64,000 nt of DNA from a virus. Position 1 is the first letter of the stretch; each line of letters opens with the position of its first letter. Under the pieces are notes generated by a model, which was not told the DNA's origin, searched no databases, and worked only from the letters and a program-made list of their open reading frames with translations. A program made the translations under genes and the position numbers. Location of the stretch: the IMG/VR virus record IMGVR_UViG_3300046665_000548, positions 248,001-312,000 of that record. One strand, given 5' to 3'. Of the stretch, positions 1 to 6,207 are shown one piece after another.

Positions 1-214
1 AAAAGGGGTGCATCGTTCGAGTTTCTTGGATGACGTGTTTGCTCACGAACACAGGAGGTTTGGTCCCGGTCTCGAAAAACCAATCGATCAACTCGGAGTC
101 GAGCTTGCAGTGAACCTCCCGCTGTAGACCGTCGCCGCATCCGAAAGAGACGATGTTCTCTTCCATGACATGGGGGAAATCTTTATACGGAATTTCGACT
201 ACGAGTTCGTGCAT
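1..214 (-). CDS. Hypothetical protein, 3' part outside the window
   Basis: Reading leftward from ATG at 214 the frame stays open for 71 codons to the window edge (begins MHELVVEIPYKDF, contains a WFFETGTK segment). AAGGTC just before the ATG is a weak ribosome site. The C-terminus lies outside the window, so it cannot be tested for the small-protein signature found elsewhere. Function not recognised. It lies directly downstream of tRNA-Ser on the same strand and may share its transcript. Confidence 0.6.
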   Translation of the reverse strand, partial: MHELVVEIPYKDFPHVMEENIVSFGCGDGLQREVHCKLDSELIDWFFETGTKPPVFVSKHVIQETRTMHPF

Positions 215-227
215 GACCTTGGATTGT

Positions 228-317
228 TGGCGGAGCAGGAGGGATTCGAACCCTCGGTACGGTTACCCGTACAACACCTTTCCAGGGTGTCACAATCGGC
301 CACTCTGTCACCGCTCC
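228..317 (-). tRNA. tRNA-Ser(GGA), CCA encoded
   Basis: The minus strand folds into a class II cloverleaf with acceptor GGAGCGG/CTGCTCC, a long variable arm, T-loop TTCGAAT, discriminator G and an encoded CCA. The anticodon stem ACACC/GGTGT carries loop CTGGAAA, so the anticodon is GGA (reads UCC/UCU). A second Ser(GGA) gene lies at 10232. Confidence 0.93.
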
Positions 318-377
318 ATATGCATTCATTTAGCTTGGCATTTTGGTGAATGCAATTTTCTTAACCCCGCTTACCTA

Positions 378-536
378 TCAGCGAGAAGGGCAACGGCGTT
401 GTTCAATCTTTTGTCGCAACTGGTGAACGAGCGCATGTTGTGCGCACAACTCAGGCTCAGTCGAGTCCCACCCATATTTGGTAATCATTTTCGACAGCTT
501 AGTAAGCTCGTTTCTCAGTTTGTCTTCATCTGTCAT
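378..536 (-). CDS. Small hypothetical protein (52 aa)
   Basis: Begins MTDEDKLRNELTKLSKM; charged, probably helical, with a basic C-terminus. The ATG lies 5 nt past the stop of the 433-residue gene, so the two are probably co-transcribed, with translation coupled. Function not recognised. Confidence 0.6.
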   Translation of the reverse strand: MTDEDKLRNELTKLSKMITKYGWDSTEPELCAQHALVHQLRQKIEQRRCPSR

Positions 537-541
537 CTTGA

Positions 542-1843
542 TCACGCAATGAGTTGATTTCTGGCGGCAGGATCGCTTAAGAAAATCGGTTCGCCAAGTA
601 AGTTTTCTTCGGCCTCCGAGAGACCTTGAACACGCCAATCACGACCAGACGTGAAAATCGCTTTGGTTAGCGGCATCGGCGGCAAATATTCACCTAAAGA
701 GTCGAAGATCAGATTCGCCACGACAGGTCGAATATCACGAAGGCGAGCTTCCCGTTCAGGCCGTTCGAGGTTTACGTAACCGTGCTCGGAAAGGTGCGCG
801 ATGATCCCGGCCTCAAGACTTCCCATCTTCTGCTTCTTTTGCGGCAGATACGGAACAAGCCACTCCTGCTCGTACGCGATGGGCGCAACCGAATAGGCGT
901 TGCCGGTCTTGAGGATTTCGTCTTCCTCGTTTGCTTTGATGTGCAGGATGATGCTCGACACGTGATCCATCAACGGCACACCCGGCGTGTAGATGCACAG
1001 GTTGCACAGATGAATATCATCTTGTTTTGTAAAGACTGAAAGTTTAGCCCCACCATGCGAGGACAGAATTTTTCCTGTCTTCTCGATCTCGTATGTACAG
1101 TGCTTGCCTTCGATCCTAATCTTGTCACCGCTCAGGAACAGACGAGTGGTCGCCTTGCCGAGTAATTTTTCGCTCATCGCCACTGAACGACGAACCACCT
1201 TTCGATCCTGTTTGATCTGCTGGCGAATATAAGCGGACGCCTTTTCTACGTCTTGCTCTCGATAGGCCAAATCATTTGCGCCCGGCTCAGCGCCCAGGCT
1301 GCGACGAAGCTCATCAAGCGCGACAACTTGGTTCTGCCGACGACTCTCATAAAGATCGTTCGAAATCTTGAGCGCACGATCCAGACCGGGCACGGAATAG
1401 CCCTCCAGATCGTTATAGGCGCGCACACAGCCGCGTTTGAGAACGCTGAGGCTGTTCCATAGCCCGAAGCGCTGATCGACCTTACGGAGCGCCGCATCGG
1501 TCACCTCGGTCAAACCGAAATCGACTATCGATGACGAGATATGGCGAATAATCTCTTCGACTTGCGAGCCGGTCGATTCATAGACGGCTCGCGACGCAGC
1601 GAGGCGTTCTTCTGGCTTCTCCGCGCGCCACTTAACTAAACGCTCTTCGCAATACAGACCCATATCGGCAAGCGTGTGTATGTGCGCGCGGTGTTTCTTC
1701 CGCCGCCTACCCTCGGGATAGCCGTCGATGTACTGGTTCACGTCCTCCGCATGATACATGAAGTACCAATGCGTGTCGTTCGCGATGTGCAAGCACTCGA
1801 CGGAACAGTCTAGGAAATATTGGATATCCGGTGCTGCTGGCAT
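542..1843 (-). CDS. Hypothetical protein, 433 aa
   Basis: Starts MPAAPDIQYFLDC at an ATG overlapping the stop of the upstream 124-residue gene (TGATG). It has a helical, charged N-terminal half (about residues 40-230) and a beta-rich centre (about 235-330). No enzymatic motif, signal peptide or membrane segment is visible. It sits in a minus-strand trio (124 aa, 433 aa, 52 aa) and is probably a phage-specific, possibly virion-associated protein. Confidence 0.75.
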   Translation of the reverse strand: MPAAPDIQYFLDCSVECLHIANDTHWYFMYHAEDVNQYIDGYPEGRRRKKHRAHIHTLADMGLYCEERLVKWRAEKPEERLAASRAVYESTGSQVEEIIRHISSSIVDFGLTEVTDAALRKVDQRFGLWNSLSVLKRGCVRAYNDLEGYSVPGLDRALKISNDLYESRRQNQVVALDELRRSLGAEPGANDLAYREQDVEKASAYIRQQIKQDRKVVRRSVAMSEKLLGKATTRLFLSGDKIRIEGKHCTYEIEKTGKILSSHGGAKLSVFTKQDDIHLCNLCIYTPGVPLMDHVSSIILHIKANEEDEILKTGNAYSVAPIAYEQEWLVPYLPQKKQKMGSLEAGIIAHLSEHGYVNLERPEREARLRDIRPVVANLIFDSLGEYLPPMPLTKAIFTSGRDWRVQGLSEAEENLLGEPIFLSDPAARNQLIA

Positions 1844-2217
1844 CAGCCGCCCTTAAACTGCTGAACCCCAACGGACGAGCCCGAGGCGGCCTCGTTCGCG
1901 CTCGCCGCTAAATGCGTCGTAACGTGAACCTCGTCCGTATCGCGGCGAGAGAACTCGATCTTGCCAGACTCAAAGAGCTTCTGAATATCATGATCAGCAA
2001 CGTTAATACGATACCGCTGAAGGTCATCCATGTCCTTCAGCCGCTTCCGGGAGACCTTGGTCCCCTTCACGTTCACCATGAAGAACCGGACACCCTCGTC
2101 CATCTTCTTTTGGATGATCCCCCGCATGGTCTCGTCCTGGTCCGAGTCCCAGGAAATCTCTACGTCGCCAAGCTGATTCATCAGAATGAGCGTGCGCTGC
2201 CCAGAATTTACTTGCAT
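1843..2217 (-). CDS. Hypothetical protein, 124 aa
   Basis: ATG at 2217 (MQVNSGQRTLIL) is chosen because AGAGGAG lies 6-7 nt upstream; an earlier in-frame start has no such site. A soluble protein with a small beta-like domain (LILMNQLGDVEISW) and a C-terminal Ala/Ser/Gly-rich tail. It overlaps the next gene by 4 nt, indicating coupled expression. Function unknown. Confidence 0.7.
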   Translation of the reverse strand: MQVNSGQRTLILMNQLGDVEISWDSDQDETMRGIIQKKMDEGVRFFMVNVKGTKVSRKRLKDMDDLQRYRINVADHDIQKLFESGKIEFSRRDTDEVHVTTHLAASANEAASGSSVGVQQFKGG

Positions 2218-2274
2218 GAATGCTCCTCTTGTAAACAACAGGATAGCTCAACCCCAAGCAACACTCAAGCGGGG

Positions 2275-2280
2275 TAAATA
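2275..2280 (+). promoter_or_regulatory. Late promoter TAAATA, leaderless layout
   Basis: TAAATA with only TGCG between it and ATG 2285. A late start point 6-7 nt downstream of the box would fall on or just after this ATG. Confidence 0.6.
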
Positions 2281-2284
2281 TGCG

Positions 2285-2917
2285 ATGAAGATGCGTGGCC
2301 TTATCGACCTGATCGAAAACCAGAACACCCTGCACCTACCGGATATCGAGGTAGGCGATGAAGTAATGGTGGGTAAGTTCAAAAATCGCAAAGCAACAGT
2401 CAAGGGCTTCGCAAAGGACGACCACAATCAACCAGTCCTGAAAACAGACAAGGGCGATCAGAAGCTGTTCAAGCCGAGAATTAAGAAATTGAGCGAAGAG
2501 GAAGATGACGAGTCCAAACAACTCGCTCAACGGTTGGTTAATCAAACTTGGAATCTTAACGACGAATTATTTTCGCATCTCTTGTCTTGGGATCGTATCG
2601 TAAAGAGCCCATACGGTGCCTCGTTCTATGACACGTTTGACAAAACGTGGGATAACACGCCGACTGGCTCCCAGCGTATTGCCGACCATTGGGATTTCTT
2701 TAGCAAAGGAGCTTATCACTGCCAAAGCGAGCTACCTAACGGTCGTCGCGCGGGCAACCGCTGGGCTTGCGGGACTTGGGACGGAAATATCTATCAGATA
2801 ACGCTAATCGACCGTGTATCTGGATTAGTAGCCAAGTCAGTAAAGCATGACGGTGCCGCTCGTTTCGAACAAGCCCTTCAATATATTCGATCCGGGCGGA
2901 CGATTGATCTAAAATAA
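2285..2917 (+). CDS. Putative internal virion protein with SH3-like domain and capsid-targeting N-terminus
   Basis: Begins MKMRGLIDLIENQN; MRGLIDLIE resembles the T4 capsid-targeting peptide, whose prohead protease cuts after [LI]-x-E. Next comes a KOW/SH3-like segment (about residues 18-60: VGDEVMVGKFKNRKA, LFKPRIKKL) known from many T4-superfamily hypothetical proteins, then an uncharacterised Trp-rich domain (about 80-210). A late promoter ends 4 nt before the ATG. Packaging and cleavage are inferred. Confidence 0.7.
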   Translation: MKMRGLIDLIENQNTLHLPDIEVGDEVMVGKFKNRKATVKGFAKDDHNQPVLKTDKGDQKLFKPRIKKLSEEEDDESKQLAQRLVNQTWNLNDELFSHLLSWDRIVKSPYGASFYDTFDKTWDNTPTGSQRIADHWDFFSKGAYHCQSELPNGRRAGNRWACGTWDGNIYQITLIDRVSGLVAKSVKHDGAARFEQALQYIRSGRTIDLK

Positions 2918-2919
2918 AC

Positions 2920-3084
2920 CTACCGCTCACCTCCCTCTCGGCTCCGAGCAATGCGCTCGATCTGCTCAATGGCCTCACGCATCTGCCGACACTGAGACAA
3001 GATGTTCGACGCCCAGTCGCGGTCGCTCATATTTTCAGCAAGAGCCGCGATAAGACGCGCCTTTGGATCAATTGATTCCGACAT
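2920..3084 (-). CDS. Small hypothetical protein (54 aa)
   Basis: A clean reading frame on the minus strand, beginning MSESIDPKARLIAALAENM and ending ERIARSREGGER. It is predicted to be all-helical with charged heptads and is convergent with the gene ending at 2917 (2-nt gap). No recognised family. Confidence 0.6.
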   Translation of the reverse strand: MSESIDPKARLIAALAENMSDRDWASNILSQCRQMREAIEQIERIARSREGGER

Positions 3085-3194
3085 AACGTGTTTCCTGTGG
3101 GTAACCCAAAAACTTCCATATTATGAACGCATTTAGAAGTTGGCCTTTCGGTGGGCAATGTCGCCCAATGAAGATCGAAGAAATGGAATGCATC

Positions 3195-3431
3195 ATGAAT
3201 TGTCGCTCACTGACAACTGCCTTCGTTTTCGTCTTCGCTTCAAGTATCAATGCTTCGGCCCAGAACGACAACGTACGGCGAGGCCGAAATACTATTACTC
3301 CTAATACCAGCAGGGTCGTATATTACCCGCGCCCATATCTTGTCGATATGACTCCACGCTACATGCTGACCAATAACGACTGCTCTGACAACGTTCGCGT
3401 GAATATGTGCACCTCAGGCGGAGGCAATTAA
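3195..3431 (+). CDS. Small exported protein (78 aa)
   Basis: ATG at 3195 gives a classical signal peptide (MNCRSLTTAFVFVFASS, cleavage near SAQ-ND). The mature part is about 55 residues, rich in Asn/Arg/Tyr, with two cysteines (NDCSDNVRVNMCT) that could form one disulfide. A periplasmic location is inferred. An upstream in-frame ATG would bury the signal peptide and was not chosen. Confidence 0.55.
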   Translation: MNCRSLTTAFVFVFASSINASAQNDNVRRGRNTITPNTSRVVYYPRPYLVDMTPRYMLTNNDCSDNVRVNMCTSGGGN

Positions 3432-3470
3432 CGCATAGTACGAGGGGGTCGTGGATCAACCATGGCCCCT

Positions 3471-3749
3471 TCAGAATCCAAGGACCTCTACGGAACGATT
3501 CGTCTGATAGTAACGCCCACAAGCGCGCATACGCTTCGCCTCTTGAGTGCCCTGCTGGATCATGACGAGCGCGAGAGATACGCCGATGACCTTCAACGCG
3601 ATTAGGTCGGTCGATGCCGCGCCAATGCCCCAGATCACTGCGAGAGACATCAGTTCGAATTGTCGCCAACGATACTCGCGTATCCTGAGACCGTGGTCTA
3701 GGTCGCGAAGGAAATTGTCACGTCTGCGCACGATGTGCCTTTCTAACAC
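3471..3749 (-). CDS. Small membrane protein (92 aa)
   Basis: GTG at 3749 overlaps the stop of the upstream gene (translational coupling). A basic N-terminus (VLERHIVRRRDNF) precedes two hydrophobic segments (LMSLAVIWGIGAAS and KVIGVSLALVMIQ) and a basic tail, so it is probably an inner-membrane protein with two helices. Function unknown. Confidence 0.6.
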   Translation of the reverse strand: MLERHIVRRRDNFLRDLDHGLRIREYRWRQFELMSLAVIWGIGAASTDLIALKVIGVSLALVMIQQGTQEAKRMRACGRYYQTNRSVEVLGF

Positions 3750-3982
3750 CAAAACGTTTTGAACAGAACCGCGTCCCGTTCGGATCGAAAACCGAGACTA
3801 TAGTGAGTGTCCCTGCCATCGATGATTACGTTCATTGTTGGAATATAACCAAACTGGTCAACCGCCCAATCAATAATACTGTCCTTCAAACCGAAAGAAA
3901 AGGCTCGTTTCTCTTTGTGATATCCAACTTCGGCCAACTCGGTACCATACGGCACACGTATGTGGAAGGATTTGTCTGTCAC
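3743..3982 (-). CDS. Small protein of the DAxxFK family (79 aa)
   Basis: Starts at GTG 3982 (VTDKSFHIRVPYG), with AGGAAG about 11 nt upstream. It ends SERDAVLFKTFWC, the C-terminal signature shared by many small proteins between 28 and 53 kb. It lies well apart from the others, showing the family is not confined to one operon. Function unknown. Confidence 0.65.
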   Translation of the reverse strand: MTDKSFHIRVPYGTELAEVGYHKEKRAFSFGLKDSIIDWAVDQFGYIPTMNVIIDGRDTHYSLGFRSERDAVLFKTFWC

Positions 3983-4035
3983 TTTTTACGGTTTCTTCCT
4001 GCAAATGTTTGGTCTGGCTATACTATTACTTGTAG

Positions 4036-4108
4036 CTCGGGAAGTAGGACTCGAACCCACATTTTCTGGAGTCAACATCCAGCATCCTACCAATTAGACG
4101 ATTCCCGA
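4036..4108 (-). tRNA. tRNA-Gln-like gene with loop TGTTGAC (G at position 33)
   Basis: Good cloverleaf: acceptor TCGGGAA/TTCCCGA, T-arm GTGGG/CCTAC with TTCGAGT, discriminator G, anticodon stem CTGGA/TCCAG. The 7-nt loop TGTTGAC puts TTG at 34-36 (Gln) but G instead of the near-universal U at 33. If the closing A-T pair opens, U precedes GTT (Asn). The amino acid is therefore uncertain. CCA is not encoded. Confidence 0.6.
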
Positions 4109-4115
4109 ATAAGAC

Positions 4116-4190
4116 TGGCTGGGGCGGGAGGGATCGAACCTCCGAATGCGGGAATCAAAATCCCGTGCCTTACCGCTTGGCGACGCCCCA
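4116..4190 (-). tRNA. tRNA-Gln(TTG), CCA encoded
   Basis: Acceptor TGGGGCG/CGCCCCA with discriminator G and encoded CCA; anticodon stem CGGGA/TCCCG with loop TTTTGAT, hence TTG. The weak first pair T1-A72 and G73 are typical of bacterial tRNA-Gln. Flanking AAGAC and GTCTT can form an extra outer helix. Confidence 0.93.
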
Positions 4191-4202
4191 ATAGTCTTAA
4201 AG

Positions 4203-4287
<85 letters not shown>

Positions 4288-4291
4288 GCGG

Positions 4292-4434
4292 TGTCTAAGG
4301 GAGGAATCGAACCTCCGTTGTAGTTGATGCTGTGAGGCTCCTTCGGTTTCTTTCCGGACTTCCGCCGACGATCACGCCACAACTATCAATCTACGCCGGT
4401 TCGCCCGGTGCGTATGCCACTCCGCCACATAGAC
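4292..4434 (-). tRNA. tRNA-like RNA with a giant variable arm; identity unassigned
   Basis: The ends look like a tRNA: acceptor GTCTATG/CTTAGAC (one mismatch), a D-arm of GCG/CGC type, and T-arm GGAGG-TTCGATT-CCTCC. The element is 143 nt. Where the anticodon arm belongs there is a short hairpin (loop GGCGAAC closed by CCG/CGG). It is followed by a 65-nt nested stem (4321-4385; TAGTTG/CAACTA, GTGA/TCAC, GGC/GCC, CGG/CCG). It could be a dedicated structured RNA, an intron-bearing tRNA or a decaying gene. Confidence 0.5.
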
Positions 4435-4436
4435 AA

Positions 4437-4524
4437 TGGTGTGGATACTCGGATTCGAACCGAGACGAGGTTTACCTCGGTAGGTTCTGAGCCTACTGCG
4501 TCTACCAGATTCCGCCATATCCAC
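4437..4524 (-). tRNA. tRNA-Leu(CAG), CCA encoded
   Basis: Class II tRNA: acceptor GTGGATA/TATCCAC, discriminator A, encoded CCA. Anticodon stem GTAGG/CCTAC with loop CTCAGAA gives CAG. Confidence 0.93.
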
Positions 4525-4535
4525 AAACAATATTT

Positions 4536-4621
4536 TGGTGCGCCAAACAGGATTTGAACCTGTACGCTCTTTCGAGCACGGGCCTCTCATGCCCGCGTGT
4601 CTACCCTTCCACCGTCAGCGC
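4536..4621 (-). tRNA. tRNA-Leu(GAG), CCA encoded
   Basis: Class II tRNA: acceptor GCGCTGA paired with TTGGCGC (G-T wobbles), encoded ACCA. Anticodon stem CGGGC/GCCCG, loop ATGAGAG, anticodon GAG. With Leu(TAG) and Leu(CAG) it covers the CUN box. Confidence 0.9.
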
Positions 4622-4635
4622 GAGATGTACTTTGA

Positions 4636-4704
4636 TGGAGGCCCTGGATTCGAACCAGAACTAACAGGGTCAGCACCTGTCCTTCTACCGTTAAAGTAGC
4701 CTCC
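4636..4704 (-). tRNA. tRNA-Gln-like gene with loop TGCTGAC (G at position 33)
   Basis: Compact cloverleaf: acceptor GGAGGCT/GGCCTCC, T-loop TTCGAAT, anticodon stem ACAGG/CCTGT. Loop TGCTGAC puts CTG at 34-36 (Gln) but again G at 33. The acceptor continues outward as 11 further pairs (TGTACTTTGAT/ATCAAAGTACA), giving an unusually long helix that includes the discriminator. No encoded CCA. Amino acid uncertain. Confidence 0.55.
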
Positions 4705-4731
4705 ATCAAAGTACACCAAAGATGAGATTAG

Positions 4732-4804
4732 CTAGGGGAGTAGGGCTCGAACCTACGACCGCCTGAATCAGAATCAGGAGCGCTACCAACTGCGCCATCC
4801 CCCA
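4732..4804 (-). tRNA. tRNA-Gln(CTG) in an extended hairpin
   Basis: Acceptor TGGGGGA/TCCCCTA, discriminator G, anticodon stem CCTGA/TCAGG with loop TTCTGAT, hence CTG with a normal U33. Flanks GAGATTAGC and GCTAATCTC are complementary, so the acceptor helix could continue 9 bp through the discriminator. CCA is not encoded. Confidence 0.88.
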
Positions 4805-4816
4805 GCTAATCTCACC

Positions 4817-5101
4817 TCAAACTTTCACACCTCCTTTCCTCATCTTCTTCAACTCTGCTTTCGATAGTTCTTTTTCCACGATGTATCGCATCGGGTCGCC
4901 GTCTTCGTCGTCAACGACCGAGAATCCGGCCGCTTTGAAAGTCCTTGGGATGTTCACCGAACAGGTGCAGTAATCCCAAATTCTACTGTCGTTCTTCTCG
5001 TAACCGTCCCGAAAGACGACCCGATCTAGACCTCCCACGAGCTTCCCGATTTGTCGGGGCGTCGTGTAGATGTGTTGTCGAAAACCTACGCTGGTGCACA
5101 T
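4817..5101 (-). CDS. Hypothetical protein, 94 aa
   Basis: ATG 5101 (MCTSVGFRQHIYTTP) has GGAGAA 6 nt upstream. The protein has a soluble core (GYEKNDSRIWDYCTC, TFKAAGFSVVDDEDGD) and a basic C-terminus (KAELKKMRKGGVKV). It is the only protein gene directly upstream of the first tRNA cluster, with which it may be co-transcribed. Function not recognised. Confidence 0.65.
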   Translation of the reverse strand: MCTSVGFRQHIYTTPRQIGKLVGGLDRVVFRDGYEKNDSRIWDYCTCSVNIPRTFKAAGFSVVDDEDGDPMRYIVEKELSKAELKKMRKGGVKV

Positions 5102-5111
5102 TGCATTTCTC

Positions 5112-5148
5112 CAAAACAAAAGGCCCCCAGGATTTCTCCGGGAGCCTT
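5112..5148 (-). terminator. Rho-independent terminator, minus strand
   Basis: On the minus strand AAGGCTCCC pairs with GGGGGCCTT around an inner GGA-GAAA-TCC, followed by TTTTGTTTT. Second of two tandem terminators below the 20-codon gene. Confidence 0.7.
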
Positions 5149-5161
5149 ACATGCGAACATG

Positions 5162-5191
5162 AAAAAGGCCCTGCCGGAGTTCCGGAGGGCC
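5162..5191 (-). terminator. Rho-independent terminator, minus strand
   Basis: Stem GGCCCT/AGGGCC with inner CCGG-AACT-CCGG, followed on the minus strand by TTTTTC. It lies 29 nt after the stop of the 20-codon gene. Confidence 0.8.
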
Positions 5192-5219
5192 ACCTTTGGT
5201 TCAGTTGCTAGTCACAGCA

Positions 5220-5282
5220 TCACTGCACGCGGGGTTGGCCCTCGTTGGTAAGTTGCAGTTGCTGGAGTAGGTTCTTGAACAT
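5220..5282 (-). CDS. Putative 20-residue microprotein with its own late promoter
   Basis: ATG 5282 opens a 20-codon frame starting MFKNLLQQLQLTNEG. TAAATA lies 5 nt upstream of the ATG, the same spacing as longer late genes, and a terminator follows the stop, so it forms a complete small transcription unit. The peptide is amphipathic and Gln/Leu-rich. Without comparison to relatives it could still be chance. Confidence 0.4.
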   Translation of the reverse strand: MFKNLLQQLQLTNEGQPRVQ

Positions 5283-5287
5283 GGTTT

Positions 5288-5293
5288 TATTTA
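5288..5293 (-). promoter_or_regulatory. Late promoter TAAATA, leaderless layout
   Basis: Minus-strand TAAATA followed by AAACC and the ATG of the 20-codon frame at 5282. Confidence 0.5.
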
Positions 5294-5322
5294 TCTCAGA
5301 CTTATGTTGCGCCGTCAATAAG

Positions 5323-5354
5323 AAAAAACGAGGAGAAGACTTGCTTCTCCTCGT
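5323..5354 (-). terminator. Terminator of the structured RNA
   Basis: Eleven-base-pair stem (ACGAGGAGAAG with CTTCTCCTCGT, 5-nt loop) followed on the minus strand by a T run. Confidence 0.85.
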
Positions 5355-5594
5355 CGTGAGTTACTTTTACCAGCAATACAGCCAAGGCCACCGTGGCAGC
5401 CCACGTCCTCGGTTACGATCCGCCAGACTAGGGGTAACGATCCCCATTCCGGGTGGCGACGAGAAATCCATCCTGTCGCTGTATTGTTGGTAAAAGTAAT
5501 AGAAAGCGGGAGGGCTGCGTTGCGATACATCTGACACGGGCACACTGCCGACTAGCCAAATGCACGACTGCCCAGGTGTTCCCTCCCGCCAGTA
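5323..5594 (-). ncRNA. Structured phage RNA, about 270 nt, with its own promoter and terminator
   Basis: A host-type promoter ends 6 nt before the predicted 5' end near 5594. Domain 1 is closed by GCGGGAGGG/CCCTCCCGC (5506-5514 with 5581-5589) and contains GGGCA/TGCCC. Domain 2 is closed by 22-nt arms (5361-5382 with 5478-5499, one non-Watson-Crick position). It holds four hairpins: GCGAC/GTCGC, GGGG-ATCGTTA-CCCC, CGG-ATCGTAA-CCG and CGTGG-GCTG-CCACG. A T-rich terminator (5323-5354) ends it. No convincing reading frame. T4 also makes stable RNAs of unknown function next to its tRNAs. Function unknown. Confidence 0.65.
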
Positions 5595-5600
5595 GTCTTC

Positions 5601-5628
5601 AAAATACCAGATTATTTACTGGCGTCAA
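5601..5628 (-). promoter_or_regulatory. Host-type promoter for the structured RNA, with embedded TAAATA
   Basis: Minus strand TTGACG, 16-nt spacer, TATTTT. The spacer itself contains TAAATA (5613-5618), so both host and late polymerase could initiate here. Confidence 0.65.
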
Positions 5629-6114
5629 CTAAATCTTTTCGATGGTGAAAGTCAGGTAGGGACCGGAGTCTTCGATATGAGCCTCGTATCCGAACTGGTG
5701 AATTTGAGAGGCGAAACGCTGGAGCAAACGTGAGTAGAGCCCGGCCTTGCCAGTGCCGTCGTCCACTCCGCTCTTCTGTCCGGTGAAGTAGATCACGTCT
5801 GGAGCATGTTCGCCAACGAGATCGCGCAACGCTTGGATGAAGGTCGAGAATACTTTGATGGATGACGATCCCGCAGCGCCGGTTGCTTTGTACGGATCGT
5901 GTCTTGCTGTTGAGGCGAGTTCTGGGGAGGCGCGGTCGGTATCGACGCGGAATTTGCAATCCCAATTTTTCAGATAACGTATGAACACGAATTCCAGCGG
6001 CGTGTCGCCAACCTGCGCTTTGCCGACCCATTTGGAGTCAGTCTTCTGCCAAGTAATCGGAAGACTTTCATTGAAACTTTCATAGAGATCGATGATCGCA
6101 CGCATTTCCATCAT
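5629..6114 (-). CDS. Putative internal virion protein with capsid-targeting N-terminus
   Basis: Starts MMEMRAIIDLYESFNES; MRAIIDLYE matches the capsid-targeting pattern, with a likely cut after L-Y-E. A late promoter ends 5 nt before ATG 6114. The rest (about 145 aa) is a mixed alpha/beta soluble domain (VIYFTGQKSGVDD, LLQRFASQI) with no motif I recognise. An upstream in-frame start lies inside the promoter and was rejected. Confidence 0.65.
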   Translation of the reverse strand: MMEMRAIIDLYESFNESLPITWQKTDSKWVGKAQVGDTPLEFVFIRYLKNWDCKFRVDTDRASPELASTARHDPYKATGAAGSSSIKVFSTFIQALRDLVGEHAPDVIYFTGQKSGVDDGTGKAGLYSRLLQRFASQIHQFGYEAHIEDSGPYLTFTIEKI

Positions 6115-6119
6115 GCGGA

Positions 6120-6125
6120 TATTTA
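6120..6125 (-). promoter_or_regulatory. Late promoter TAAATA, leaderless layout
   Basis: Minus-strand TAAATATCCGC directly before ATG 6114, almost identical to the sites at 10220 and 43051. Confidence 0.65.
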
Positions 6126-6176
6126 TTTGAGCAGGCCATGCATGTATTCCTATCACGGGCGTTGATCTTATTGGTG

Positions 6177-6182
6177 TAAATA
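6177..6182 (+). promoter_or_regulatory. Late promoter TAAATA with leader
   Basis: TAAATA 25 nt upstream of the protease ATG; the leader carries GGGAG. Confidence 0.55.
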
Positions 6183-6207
6183 AAAGACCTTCTTAACAGG
6201 GAGCAAC

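Noticed and set aside
5245-5545. Plus and minus open frames of 76-82 codons
   Set aside because: They lie inside the structured RNA and its terminator, and the helices explain the base composition better than coding does.
5323-5594. Reading the structured RNA as a tmRNA or GOLLD/ROOL-type RNA
   Set aside because: No alanyl-acceptor or tag frame, and it is much shorter than GOLLD or ROOL.
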